Positions 1 through 5,903 of a DNA stretch of 7,772 nt are shown piece after piece; the stretch's first letter is position 1, and each line of letters begins with the position of its first letter. Origin of the DNA: Clostridia bacterium (GTDB lineage: Bacteria > UBA6262 > WVXT01 > JAUXBS01); NCBI GenBank assembly GCA_030619245.1, contig JAUXBS010000049.1:1-7772 (forward strand). Direction: 5' to 3'. The notes beneath the pieces were generated by a model, which worked only from the letters and a program-made list of their open reading frames with translations, did no database searches and was not told where the DNA came from. A program made the position numbers and the translations under genes.

Positions 1-230
1 ACAATTGCGGCCAGGGCTCCCCCCGTAAAATGGCCGGTTGTCCCCCCGGGAACCGGAAAGGTTATCATCTGGCTTGCAAATATAAAAGCAGCCATTATCC
101 CCATCAGTGGTATCTGCTTTTCACCCAGTGTTTTATTTGCCTTCCTGATACTTAACCACACTATAAGGCCTGATATTATATCAAGAATTATCCAGGTTTT
201 TGTATCCAGAAACCCATCAGGTATATGCAT
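1..230 (-). CDS. nikM: NikM/CbiM-type nickel (or cobalt) ECF permease, N-terminal part
   Basis: This is the substrate-binding (S) membrane component of an energy-coupling-factor metal importer. The first 76 codons are present and the rest lies beyond the window edge. The protein opens with Met-His-Ile-Pro-Asp-Gly-Phe-Leu, the signature of the CbiM/NikM family, in which the N-terminal Met-His takes part in binding Ni or Co. A first hydrophobic segment follows (about residues 12-25), then a second helix (about 45-57) and the conserved PVPGGTTGHFTGG loop. The ATG is preceded by AGGGA with a short spacer. It lies 41 bases after the NikL-like gene, on the same strand, at the end of a NikR-box operon, so nickel is the likelier substrate. 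Sequence alone cannot exclude cobalt. The T and A components are not in view. Confidence 0.9.
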   Translation of the reverse strand, partial: MHIPDGFLDTKTWIILDIISGLIVWLSIRKANKTLGEKQIPLMGIMAAFIFASQMITFPVPGGTTGHFTGGALAAI

Positions 231-271
231 GTAATTTCCCTGTCCTGTGTATTCGCATGTTAATATATAAA

Positions 272-970
272 TTATTTTTTATCAATCTTCAATAATTTTT
301 TTCTTGTGAACAAATAATAATATATCCCGGTGAAACCCCATATTATACTTATGCCGATTAATATTTTCTGCCATATCCTGAACCTTGCCCCCGCTGCCTT
401 CCCTGTTATTCTCAAGTCCTCCCCTACCGATAACTTTGCAATAACACCGTGTCCCATACCATCGTCTATTTTAATTTTCCATTCCCCCTCCCTGTCGGGA
501 GAAAACAAATATCTTCCGTTCCTGTCGGTTAAACCCTGCTGGAATTCTTCCTCGCTGCCCGGGTAATAAACAGTGGCGTCGCTGTATGAAATAGGAGTAT
601 CATCCGCATAGCGCGCCTGGATTCCCACTCCTGTTCCGGATATTTCCTTATTAACGGTTCTCTTATATCCTTTTCCATCATCAAACATTATCTTCCATAC
701 GCCTCTGGTGTCGGGATAAAAAACATAATTGCCGTTTGGGCCTGTATATCCGGACTGGAACTCTTCATCTTTATTATCGGGGGAATATATCCTGACACTG
801 CAGTTTGCTATGGGTTTTCCGCCGGCATATCCTGCCTCTACCAGCACGCCGCCGCCTATTTCCGTGTGCTCCACACCATGAGAATAACACACAGCGTTTG
901 CAAATATCAAAAAAAGCGAACATGATAGAATGCTGATTAATCCTGCCCTACGTAAAATGTTAATGAACAT
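272..970 (-). CDS. NikL-like periplasmic protein with two tandem domains and a C-terminal membrane anchor
   Basis: This is a predicted accessory component of a NikM-type nickel importer. Residues 1-30 form a signal peptide. Residues of about 42-110 and 115-182 are two copies of one beta-rich domain (transthyretin/carboxypeptidase-regulatory-like). Both copies share the pattern GKPI or DTPI, then YSP or YYP, EEFQ, NG-Y-F-PD-G-WKI and DDG. A single hydrophobic helix at about 203-221 is followed by basic residues, which gives a periplasmic body anchored to the inner membrane. NikL proteins, which accompany NikM where NikN is absent, have this kind of layout (family knowledge). The start overlaps the upstream gene by 34 bases and has a strong AAGGGGAGG Shine-Dalgarno. 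The His-Gly-Val-Glu-His stretch at 31-35 lies near the predicted mature N-terminus. The NikL name rests mostly on architecture and context. Confidence 0.72.
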   Translation of the reverse strand: MFINILRRAGLISILSCSLFLIFANAVCYSHGVEHTEIGGGVLVEAGYAGGKPIANCSVRIYSPDNKDEEFQSGYTGPNGNYVFYPDTRGVWKIMFDDGKGYKRTVNKEISGTGVGIQARYADDTPISYSDATVYYPGSEEEFQQGLTDRNGRYLFSPDREGEWKIKIDDGMGHGVIAKLSVGEDLRITGKAAGARFRIWQKILIGISIIWGFTGIYYYLFTRKKLLKIDKK

Positions 971-1623
971 CCCCTCCCCTTGTGTTCCGCCGTAACCAGG
1001 TACTTGCCCGCTTTCTTAATCCTCAATACTCCTTTTCCGTCACTGCCTGTTCCCAGCGTAAAATTCTTCTTGGTTATGAACAGCAGCACCGGCTTATCAA
1101 GCATCACGGTCACCAGAAGGCTTGATTTTAACGGTTTACCTTTATAAAGCAGTTTTAAAGGTAATGAATCACCCTCCTTCAATAATGAAATCGCTTTCTG
1201 GGGCACAATTTCAAATACCTGCCCCAGTTCATAAGAGAAATCCTCTTCAACGCCGGACCCGACGGTTATTATGGATTTCGCGCAGAACAACGGCTCCTTT
1301 TTAACCGGTTTCATCAGGGAAAATGTCACTACATGAGTACCTGCATCCTCAAAAACCACACTGCCCTTACGGATTGTTTTTTCAGCCACCGTAGTAAAGG
1401 TACTTATATTCCCTTCGCAGGATATGATTTTTTTATCCGTTATCAACCTATCCTTTAATGCAATCTCGCTTTTAGGGAAATAATGCCCGTTACACAGGAA
1501 TATTTTCACTTCCGCTCCCGGGAGCGGAGAAAAATTATCAAAATCAACCCACGAGTAATGACAGTAAGCAGTTCCCGCTGCCATAAAAGACAACATGAGA
1601 ACCGGAATTAATAGTTTTCTCAT
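937..1623 (-). CDS. DUF4198 (NikK-like) periplasmic protein
   Basis: This is a 228-residue secreted protein. A signal peptide covers about residues 1-21, and the mature form is predicted to begin His-Tyr-Ser-Trp-Val. This matches the AHxxWV-type start of the DUF4198 family, as does the NGHYFP motif at 45-50. The rest is beta-rich, with a final domain (about 150-228) that resembles the regulatory Ig-like domains of the family. DUF4198 proteins often sit beside NikM/NikL and are taken to be periplasmic nickel-handling components (NikK), though the mechanism is unsettled. It lies 29 bases after the barrel gene and overlaps the next gene by 34 bases, so the three are co-transcribed. No good Shine-Dalgarno is visible at its ATG, so translation may depend on coupling to the upstream gene. 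There is no membrane segment after the signal peptide. Confidence 0.75.
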   Translation of the reverse strand: MRKLLIPVLMLSFMAAGTAYCHYSWVDFDNFSPLPGAEVKIFLCNGHYFPKSEIALKDRLITDKKIISCEGNISTFTTVAEKTIRKGSVVFEDAGTHVVTFSLMKPVKKEPLFCAKSIITVGSGVEEDFSYELGQVFEIVPQKAISLLKEGDSLPLKLLYKGKPLKSSLLVTVMLDKPVLLFITKKNFTLGTGSDGKGVLRIKKAGKYLVTAEHKGRGCSLTFYVGQD

Positions 1624-1652
1624 AATTAAGCCGGATAAAGATTATTCCTTCC

Positions 1653-2426
1653 TTAGAATTTATACATCAGGCTCACGCTTGCCCTCAGGTAATCACTCTT
1701 TGCATTTCCGATTTCCATGCCAAACTTCATGATGGCGTTTTCCTGGATTGGATAATATATCCCCGGAATTGCTTTTAACACCCCGTCAAAATCACCGAGT
1801 ATTTCTATGCCCACGGCCGTGCCGTTCGGATCATCCGTAATGGGTGTTTTACCTCCAAATCCCCATTCCACAAATCCTACCGAATCATCCAGCCCGCACA
1901 TAATATTTAATACAACATTGCTGTGAACACCAAAATCCTTGCTGACCACCAATTTGCCTACCAGAACATTGCCCCCACCCAGGACATCCTGACTTCTTGG
2001 CATTGCATATTCATATTCAATTATTCCCGCAATGTTAACAGGAAGCTGTTCAGGTTCGGTTATCCTGTACTGGAACGCCGCTGCAACCGCTTCAATAAAC
2101 GGTGAAGGGCCTAATGTTTCATATGCAGTATTTCCCGTTATATCATGAGCAGCGCCAAACTTAGCAAAATGCGTATGGACATCAAACATCAGCCTGTCAA
2201 CAATACCGTAAGAAAACCCCGGAGTTAATTCCCAGTGGTCCTGTGTTGGGTCATCTTTGTCAGGAACATAGTAATCATAGTGCAAATGAAACAGTTTTCC
2301 GCCCTGTGGAGCCGTTGTATAACTTTCCAATTCAATGTACTCCATGGCATGATGAGCAAGAACGTTGCCCCCCGTAAATACAACCATCAACCATACGACA
2401 ACTACAAACAATTTGATTCCTTTCAT
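1653..2426 (-). CDS. Predicted outer-membrane beta-barrel protein of a nickel-uptake operon
   Basis: This 257-residue protein has a clear signal peptide (residues 1-24, ending Val-Leu-Ala). The mature form starts His-His-Ala-Met-Glu-Tyr-Ile-Glu. The rest alternates polar and hydrophobic residues in many short strands with acidic and glycine-rich turns, and it ends in Tyr-Lys-Phe. A terminal Phe is the usual recognition signal for outer-membrane barrel assembly. There are no long hydrophobic helices after the signal. The region 44-110 holds several His, Asp and Tyr residues. It is the first gene after a NikR-type promoter and is followed by NikK-, NikL- and NikM-like genes, so I infer an outer-membrane entry route or metal-binding surface protein for Ni(II). 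It has no TonB-receptor plug and is far shorter than such receptors. The ATG has AGGAGG at 2433-2438. Function is inferred from context only. Confidence 0.6.
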   Translation of the reverse strand: MKGIKLFVVVVWLMVVFTGGNVLAHHAMEYIELESYTTAPQGGKLFHLHYDYYVPDKDDPTQDHWELTPGFSYGIVDRLMFDVHTHFAKFGAAHDITGNTAYETLGPSPFIEAVAAAFQYRITEPEQLPVNIAGIIEYEYAMPRSQDVLGGGNVLVGKLVVSKDFGVHSNVVLNIMCGLDDSVGFVEWGFGGKTPITDDPNGTAVGIEILGDFDGVLKAIPGIYYPIQENAIMKFGMEIGNAKSDYLRASVSLMYKF

Positions 2427-2444
2427 TTCCTGCCTCCTTTTCTA

Positions 2445-2471
2445 GTATTACATTTATGAATATTGTAATAT
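2445..2471. promoter_or_regulatory. NikR operator, primary
   Basis: GTATTAC, 13 bases, then GTAATAT form an inverted repeat matching at 6 of 7 positions per arm. Long-spaced dyads of this kind, with half-sites such as GTATTAC, are typical NikR sites. It covers the -10 element of the operon promoter, and nikR is the adjacent gene. Binding of Ni-NikR here would block RNA polymerase directly. Confidence 0.75.
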
Positions 2472-2490
2472 ATTGGCGGTTGCTTGTCAA
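2462..2490 (-). promoter_or_regulatory. Promoter of the nickel-uptake operon
   Basis: On the minus strand, TTGACA (2485-2490) and TACAAT (2462-2467) are separated by exactly 17 bases, a near-consensus sigma-70-type promoter. The predicted transcript starts about 30 bases before the ATG at 2426 and includes the AGGAGG ribosome site. The -10 lies inside the NikR-type palindrome. Confidence 0.85.
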
Positions 2491-2495
2491 GTAAT

Positions 2496-2522
2496 TTATT
2501 ATTTATTTCATATTCGTAATAC
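2496..2522. promoter_or_regulatory. Second, weaker NikR-like operator
   Basis: TTATTAT, 13 bases, then GTAATAC have the same spacing as the primary site, with one perfect half-site and one matching at 5 of 7 positions. It lies just upstream of the -35 element. A second tetramer here could strengthen repression. The region is AT-rich, so chance similarity is possible for the weak half. Confidence 0.45.
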
Positions 2523-2545
2523 TATTTAACAAAAAAAATAATGCC

Positions 2546-2959
2546 CTATATCCCCTTGCCCGTTGAAGCCATAATCAGCGAACTATGCCTCACACCCTTC
2601 ACTGTCTTCAGCTTATTGGATAGTTTCTCAATTTGCCCGGGCTTCCCTTTAACAACCACTATTTCAAGACAGTTATCATGGTCCAGGTGCACGTGCTGGG
2701 TTGAAATAACAAGGCCATGATAATCATGCTGTACCGTCATTAACTTATTTACAATCTCCCTCTTGTGATGGCTGTAAACCAGCGTAATTGCGCCGGCCAC
2801 CTCCCTGCCCTCTTTCCATTCCTTCTTTACCAGTTCCTGCCTTATCAAATCTATAATGGCCTTGGACCGGGTAGGGTAATCTCTGCCTTTAATGTTTTCA
2901 TCAAACTTGTTTAACAGTTCCTCTTCAATTGAAATACTGCAGCGTATCAGTTTTGACAT
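2546..2959 (-). CDS. nikR: NikR nickel-responsive ribbon-helix-helix repressor
   Basis: This 137-residue protein is full length for NikR. Residues 1-45 are the ribbon-helix-helix DNA-binding domain, with a basic, polar beta strand (KLIRCSISI) and the PTRSKAI helix start. Residues of about 55-132 are the ACT-like nickel-sensing tetramerisation domain. The square-planar nickel ligands of E. coli NikR (His76, His87, His89, Cys95) correspond to His78, His89, His91 and Cys97 here, inside the QHVHLDHDNC motif, so high-affinity Ni binding should be intact. It binds DNA as a tetramer when loaded with nickel and normally represses nickel uptake. Its likely target is the pair of palindromes just downstream, in front of the uptake operon. 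It has its own promoter (2995-3023) and an AGGAA Shine-Dalgarno 8 bases before the ATG. There is no clear NikR box at its own promoter, so autoregulation is not evident. Confidence 0.95.
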   Translation of the reverse strand: MSKLIRCSISIEEELLNKFDENIKGRDYPTRSKAIIDLIRQELVKKEWKEGREVAGAITLVYSHHKREIVNKLMTVQHDYHGLVISTQHVHLDHDNCLEIVVVKGKPGQIEKLSNKLKTVKGVRHSSLIMASTGKGI

Positions 2960-2994
2960 GGTTATTATTCCTGTTTTTATCTGTTTATATTGCC

Positions 2995-3023
2995 ATTGTA
3001 AAACAATTGACTGAACAAGTCAA
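2995..3023 (-). promoter_or_regulatory. nikR promoter with a dyad over the -35
   Basis: On the minus strand, TTGACT (3018-3023) and TACAAT (2995-3000) are spaced by 17 bases, 35 bases ahead of the nikR ATG. The -35 is one arm of a perfect inverted repeat, TTGACT-5 bases-AGTCAA (3007-3023). A small dyad ATTGT-3-ACAAT covers the -10. Neither resembles the NikR box seen at the operon. Confidence 0.75.
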
Positions 3024-3341
3024 GTAAATTTGAATTCATTATTTTTTATTGTTTGATTCCTCTCCCCCTGCTCCGGGCGGTTTCTCTTTCTACGGCCCTA
3101 ATATTCGCTTTCAGCCGACTTTTCTTTTTCCATGAATATTTTTATCCAAAGATGGTAATTTGCCGTATAATAGTAATTCTGCATCTTTTCTTATGATATT
3201 TAAAGTTTTAAGGGCAGTTTTGGAAGTTTACACACTACGCAGAACGTACGACGTACTACTGCTTCATTGCCACTTATCGCGGTATATATGAGGCAGTCGC
3301 TGGTTACAAGTTGCAGGGAAATAATTCAAGGACTATTATTC
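3024..3341. other. Intergenic stretch with no recognisable gene
   Basis: I found no supported coding region, RNA gene or terminator on either strand. Short open frames run through it, the longest on the plus strand from about 3210 to 3430, but they lack a start with a ribosome site and resemble no family I know. Around 3246-3258 is a small self-complementary motif built on ACGTACG. With the decayed gene next to it, this is probably eroded accessory DNA. Confidence 0.5.
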
Positions 3342-3583
3342 TTAACGTAAGTATTGACAAGCATATTTATCAAGCAGATTGCGTATCATTTTCTGATATT
3401 TTGTATGGTGTTTTTTTGCCTCGTGTTTAAAAATATCAACGCACTTAATGAAATGGTAACTTTTACTTTTCTTTCAGGGTCTTTAAATGCCTTTGCTGCG
3501 GCACAAAAATCAACGCCATGTTTATAAATATTAGATAATTCTTTTTCTGAATCTCAAATAAAACTGCCGGTCATGATATTCAT
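3342..3583 (-). pseudogene. Decayed brnT-brnA toxin-antitoxin remnant (deletion chimera)
   Basis: Reading from an ATG at 3583 with AAGGA five bases before it, the product matches the N-terminus of BrnT, the RelE-fold ribonuclease toxin: F-I-stop-D-S-E-K, then N-I-Y-K-H-G-V-D-F, A-A-K-A-F, D-P-E-R. The stop is TGA (3554-3556) where the family has Trp (TGG). After DPERK the frame runs straight into KVTISLS. A one-base shift near 3441-3446 is then needed to continue with VDIFKHEAKKH, TKYQKMIRNLLDKYA and a TAA at 3342. That second part matches the C-terminal ribbon-helix-helix region of BrnA-type antitoxins. I infer a deletion that removed the BrnT catalytic C-terminus and the BrnA N-terminus, followed by a nonsense mutation and a frameshift. 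It should yield neither active toxin nor antitoxin. Identification is from motif memory only. Confidence 0.65.
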
Positions 3584-3601
3584 TAGTATCCTTTACATAT
3601 T

Positions 3602-3630
3602 TTTATACATATAATAGTATGGTTTGTAAA
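3602..3630 (-). promoter_or_regulatory. Probable promoter of the brnT-brnA remnant
   Basis: On the minus strand, TTTACA (3625-3630) and TATAAA (3602-3607) are spaced by 17 bases, with the remnant ATG 18 bases after the -10. The -35 lies within one arm of the neighbouring inverted repeat, as expected for an autorepressed toxin-antitoxin operon. Confidence 0.5.
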
Positions 3631-3656
3631 ATAAATATCATATCTTACAAACTATA
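3618..3656. repeat. 12-base inverted repeat, likely relic antitoxin operator
   Basis: TATGGTTTGTAA and TTACAAACTATA form an inverted repeat with 11 of 12 positions paired across a 15-base spacer. It sits directly upstream of the brnT remnant and overlaps its -35. BrnA-type antitoxins repress their own operon by binding such dyads, so this is best read as the old operator. There is no T-run to support a terminator. Confidence 0.55.
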
Positions 3657-3818
3657 ATCTTACTTTAAACTATGCTACCAAAATGAAGAGTTGTTTACAA
3701 GGGGTTTGCGAGGTTTGCTTTTTTATGAGCGGAGTAAAACCGATAAGTCGTGTGTGCTGGGGTTTTCCCGGGTTTTCTGGAAACATGTGTGCGTGGGATT
3801 CGGTTTAAGGGATTTAAA
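3657..3818. other. Short intergenic region downstream of the glycosylase-like gene
   Basis: No gene or hairpin terminator is visible. It contains a short G-rich direct repeat (GGGTTTTC twice, about 3761-3778) around a CCCGGG palindrome. Composition is uneven, and no open frame is supported. Confidence 0.4.
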
Positions 3819-4514
3819 TTAAGTGGGTGGGGTATTTGTGCCTTGATTTTTGTGTGATAAATATTCTTTGACTTTCTTCCTGATTTCCTGTACTCTTTTC
3901 TGCGCTATTGGTTTCATTTCCTTTTTCATTGTGTCCCATGCGTTTTTACCCGGATGATAACCAACCATAATTTCAACTCTTTTGTCCAGGTAATCAACAT
4001 CAATACCATCTTCAATAAAATCCTTCAATTTTTTATCCCAATCATTCTGAACGCTTTTGGCTGCCGGGCCACCAAAAACAATAAGTAATATTCCTTTCTT
4101 GTGATTTTCCAGCATTTCTTTTATGACTGCCGGTAAGTGTTTTTCCCTCATGTGGATTCCCGGTTTTTTTAGTTTTGATATACTATTGCCGACATGAACA
4201 TTTGCTGTGTGGAGCCAGGTGAAATTCTTTACCGTAAATCCATCAATGTATGTAGCACTGCGCGGATCATAGTTTTCCTGCTCCTGGTTTAATAAGTAAT
4301 TACTGATTCTGTTCGCAAATTTATTTTTGTTGGGATCGTATATAAACCGTGGTCCCGGTTGTTTATTCATGTATGTCTGTGCCTGCTCGCTAGGGTCTTG
4401 AGTTAATATTAAGATGTTTGCTCCGGGACAGCCGTCTGCTATGGGTAATGAACCGGGAGCATATCTTTTACAAGTATAGCAGTTAAGTATATATTTAATT
4501 GATTTTAGTCTCAT
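3819..4514 (-). CDS. Uracil-DNA-glycosylase-superfamily-like protein
   Basis: This 231-residue cytoplasmic protein has no signal peptide or membrane segment. Its layout follows the UDG fold. An N-terminal CxxC (Cys12, Cys15) with Cys29 recalls the iron-sulfur families 4 and 5. A strand ILILTQDPS (34-42) sits where motif I (GxDPG or GEAPG) should be. LHTANVHVG (101-109) follows, then the strand LLIVFGGPAAKSV (143-155), like the family's vvalG-Aa segment, and finally GYHPG (185-189) at the place of the HPS motif. Only three cysteines are near the N-terminus and the usual fourth cluster ligand is not evident, so a 4Fe-4S cluster is doubtful. It may act on damaged bases, or it may be a divergent member with another role. 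Its ATG overlaps the end of the winged-helix fragment by 20 bases and lacks a clear Shine-Dalgarno, which suggests coupled translation. Its composition is AT-richer than the lar genes. Confidence 0.5.
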   Translation of the reverse strand: MRLKSIKYILNCYTCKRYAPGSLPIADGCPGANILILTQDPSEQAQTYMNKQPGPRFIYDPNKNKFANRISNYLLNQEQENYDPRSATYIDGFTVKNFTWLHTANVHVGNSISKLKKPGIHMREKHLPAVIKEMLENHKKGILLIVFGGPAAKSVQNDWDKKLKDFIEDGIDVDYLDKRVEIMVGYHPGKNAWDTMKKEMKPIAQKRVQEIRKKVKEYLSHKNQGTNTPPT

Positions 4515-4746
4515 TGTAGGTATTCAGGTCTCTGTTATCGGGACCTATACGTTTAATAAGTCCTTCCTTTTTCATCTTTCCAATATTCCATTCTACTCCT
4601 TTAAGGATAATTTCTAACTCGTTGGCAAGCTCTGAGGTTGTTATTTTTGGATTCTCCCTTACAAGACACAATACTTTCTCCCTGGTTTTCTGGGTACTTT
4701 TTATTGGTGTTTCTCTTTCTGGTCTTTTGAAAGTTATTGTGACTTC
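4495..4746 (-). pseudogene. C-terminal winged-helix tail of a COG2865-type (AlbA_2/HATPase_c_4) regulator
   Basis: An 83-codon open frame on the minus strand begins just after an in-frame TAA, overlaps the larC stop codon, and ends 20 bases inside the glycosylase-like gene. It reads EVTITFKRPE, a linker, then ENPKITTSELANELEI, KKEGLIKRIGPDN. This is the familiar C-terminus of COG2865-type ATP-binding regulators: the last strand of the core with its RPE, then a winged helix-turn-helix. The roughly 350-400 residues that should precede it are missing, and the break falls at the end of larC. There is no ATG near the front. A TTG at 4669-4671, six bases after AGGGAG (4678-4683), could start a free 58-residue winged-helix protein. 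It is either a truncated relic or a small domesticated DNA-binding protein co-transcribed with larC. Confidence 0.6.
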
Positions 4747-5894
4747 TTATACTTCTTTATTGCCTCTTCCTGTATAATTCTTAACGGGACCTTGCTCTTC
4801 TTTGCGGCTTTTTTGCAATCCTCGTACTCCGGGGCTGCCGTCATGGCATCATTCCCGCACCTGCCTGTTTTTACCCTTATGCTCCCGTACTTTGTTTTTA
4901 TGGTTATAACCTTACGGAAAAGCTTCTTCCTGTTTACTTCATAGGACCTCACTCCGAGGGTGGTTGTTTCCCTGAATATTATTGAAACCATTTTATCTGT
5001 ATTTTCAATACCCGACAGCACGGTAAGTACTGTCCCCGGCCTGTTCTTCTTCATCTTTGCGGGCGTCAGGAAAACATCCAGGGCTCCTGCCCCGAACAAC
5101 CTTTCCATGAGGTAATCATAAACCTGGGGATTCATGTCGTCTATGTTGGTTTCTATCACTCTTATAATATCCTCAGCATAGGCGTTCACGGGTTTACCGA
5201 TATAAACCCTCAGCATATTGGGTATGCTTAATTTTTTGCTTCCCGCGCCGTAACCTATTGCTTCGTACTCCATTGAAGGCATTTCACCGAAACGCCCTGT
5301 GAATGAAGTGATAATAGCAGCTCCCGTGGGCGTTACAAGCTCACTTTTAATATCACCCCCATAAACAGGGACCCCCTTCAACAACTCCGCGGTTGCGGGC
5401 GCCGGGACGGGCAGTATGCCGCCCCTTGTTTTTACGAACCCTTTTCCCGTATGGACACATGAGGCATACACCTCTTTTATACCGAGCTTTTTAAGCCCTA
5501 TGACAGCGCCGGCTATATCAACTATTGAATCAAGGTCTCCAATCTCATGGAAGTGAAGACGGTCCTTCGGAACACCGTGTACTCTTGACTCGGCTTCGGC
5601 AATCCTATTGAATATCCCGATACTCTTCTTCCTGACATCACTACTTAACCCGCTTTTGTTTATGCTCCCGGTTATATCCTTCAGTTTCCTTCTCTTTACA
5701 TCCCTTGTTACCACATCCAGGTATGTGCCTGACAGATGCCCCCTGGTTACCTTTTTGACTTTTATGCTATAGTTTTCCAGGTCTATCTTCTTCAGTTCTT
5801 TTTTTAAGAAATCAACACTTAAACCCGCGTCCACGAGCGCCCCTAAAATCATGTTACCGCTAATACCTGAAAAACAGTCAAAATAAGCTATCAT
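4734..5894 (-). CDS. larC: LarC, nickel insertase of the nickel-pincer nucleotide pathway
   Basis: LarC uses CTP to insert Ni(II) into pyridinium-3,5-bisthiocarboxylic acid mononucleotide, the last step of NPN cofactor synthesis. The 386-residue protein is full length and in one frame, covering both halves (LarC1 and LarC2). In Lactobacillus plantarum these are joined by a programmed frameshift. Landmarks are DCFSGISGNM at 6-15, HFHEIGDLDSIVD at 114-126, GGILPVPAPATAELL at 158-172, ELVTPTGAAI at 185-194, ETNIDDMNPQ at 248-257, RETTTLGVR at 308-316 and PEYEDC at 355-360. The usual Asp of the N-terminal GDM is Asn14 here, an unusual but mild change. The ATG follows AAGGA with a 5-base spacer and lies 9 bases after larB. 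It is the third gene of larE-larB-larC. The C-terminal Lys-rich tail ends where the foreign winged-helix fragment begins. Confidence 0.96.
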   Translation of the reverse strand: MIAYFDCFSGISGNMILGALVDAGLSVDFLKKELKKIDLENYSIKVKKVTRGHLSGTYLDVVTRDVKRRKLKDITGSINKSGLSSDVRKKSIGIFNRIAEAESRVHGVPKDRLHFHEIGDLDSIVDIAGAVIGLKKLGIKEVYASCVHTGKGFVKTRGGILPVPAPATAELLKGVPVYGGDIKSELVTPTGAAIITSFTGRFGEMPSMEYEAIGYGAGSKKLSIPNMLRVYIGKPVNAYAEDIIRVIETNIDDMNPQVYDYLMERLFGAGALDVFLTPAKMKKNRPGTVLTVLSGIENTDKMVSIIFRETTTLGVRSYEVNRKKLFRKVITIKTKYGSIRVKTGRCGNDAMTAAPEYEDCKKAAKKSKVPLRIIQEEAIKKYKKSQ

Positions 5895-5903
5895 AGATTT
5901 CCT

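Noticed and set aside
2523..2545. Run of eight T on the minus strand just after nikR, a possible intrinsic terminator
   Set aside because: No stable GC-rich hairpin precedes it, so I do not call a terminator. Read-through from nikR into the uptake operon remains possible.
3246..3258. Self-complementary ACGTACG motif
   Set aside because: It is too short and isolated to call an operator, attachment site or repeat element.
3210..3430. Open frame of about 73 codons on the plus strand through the gene-free stretch
   Set aside because: It has no credible start or ribosome site, resembles no known family, and runs antisense into the brnA remnant.
3755..3782. CCCGGG palindrome with flanking GGGTTTTC repeats after the glycosylase-like gene
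   Set aside because: The flanks are direct rather than inverted repeats, so no terminator hairpin is formed.
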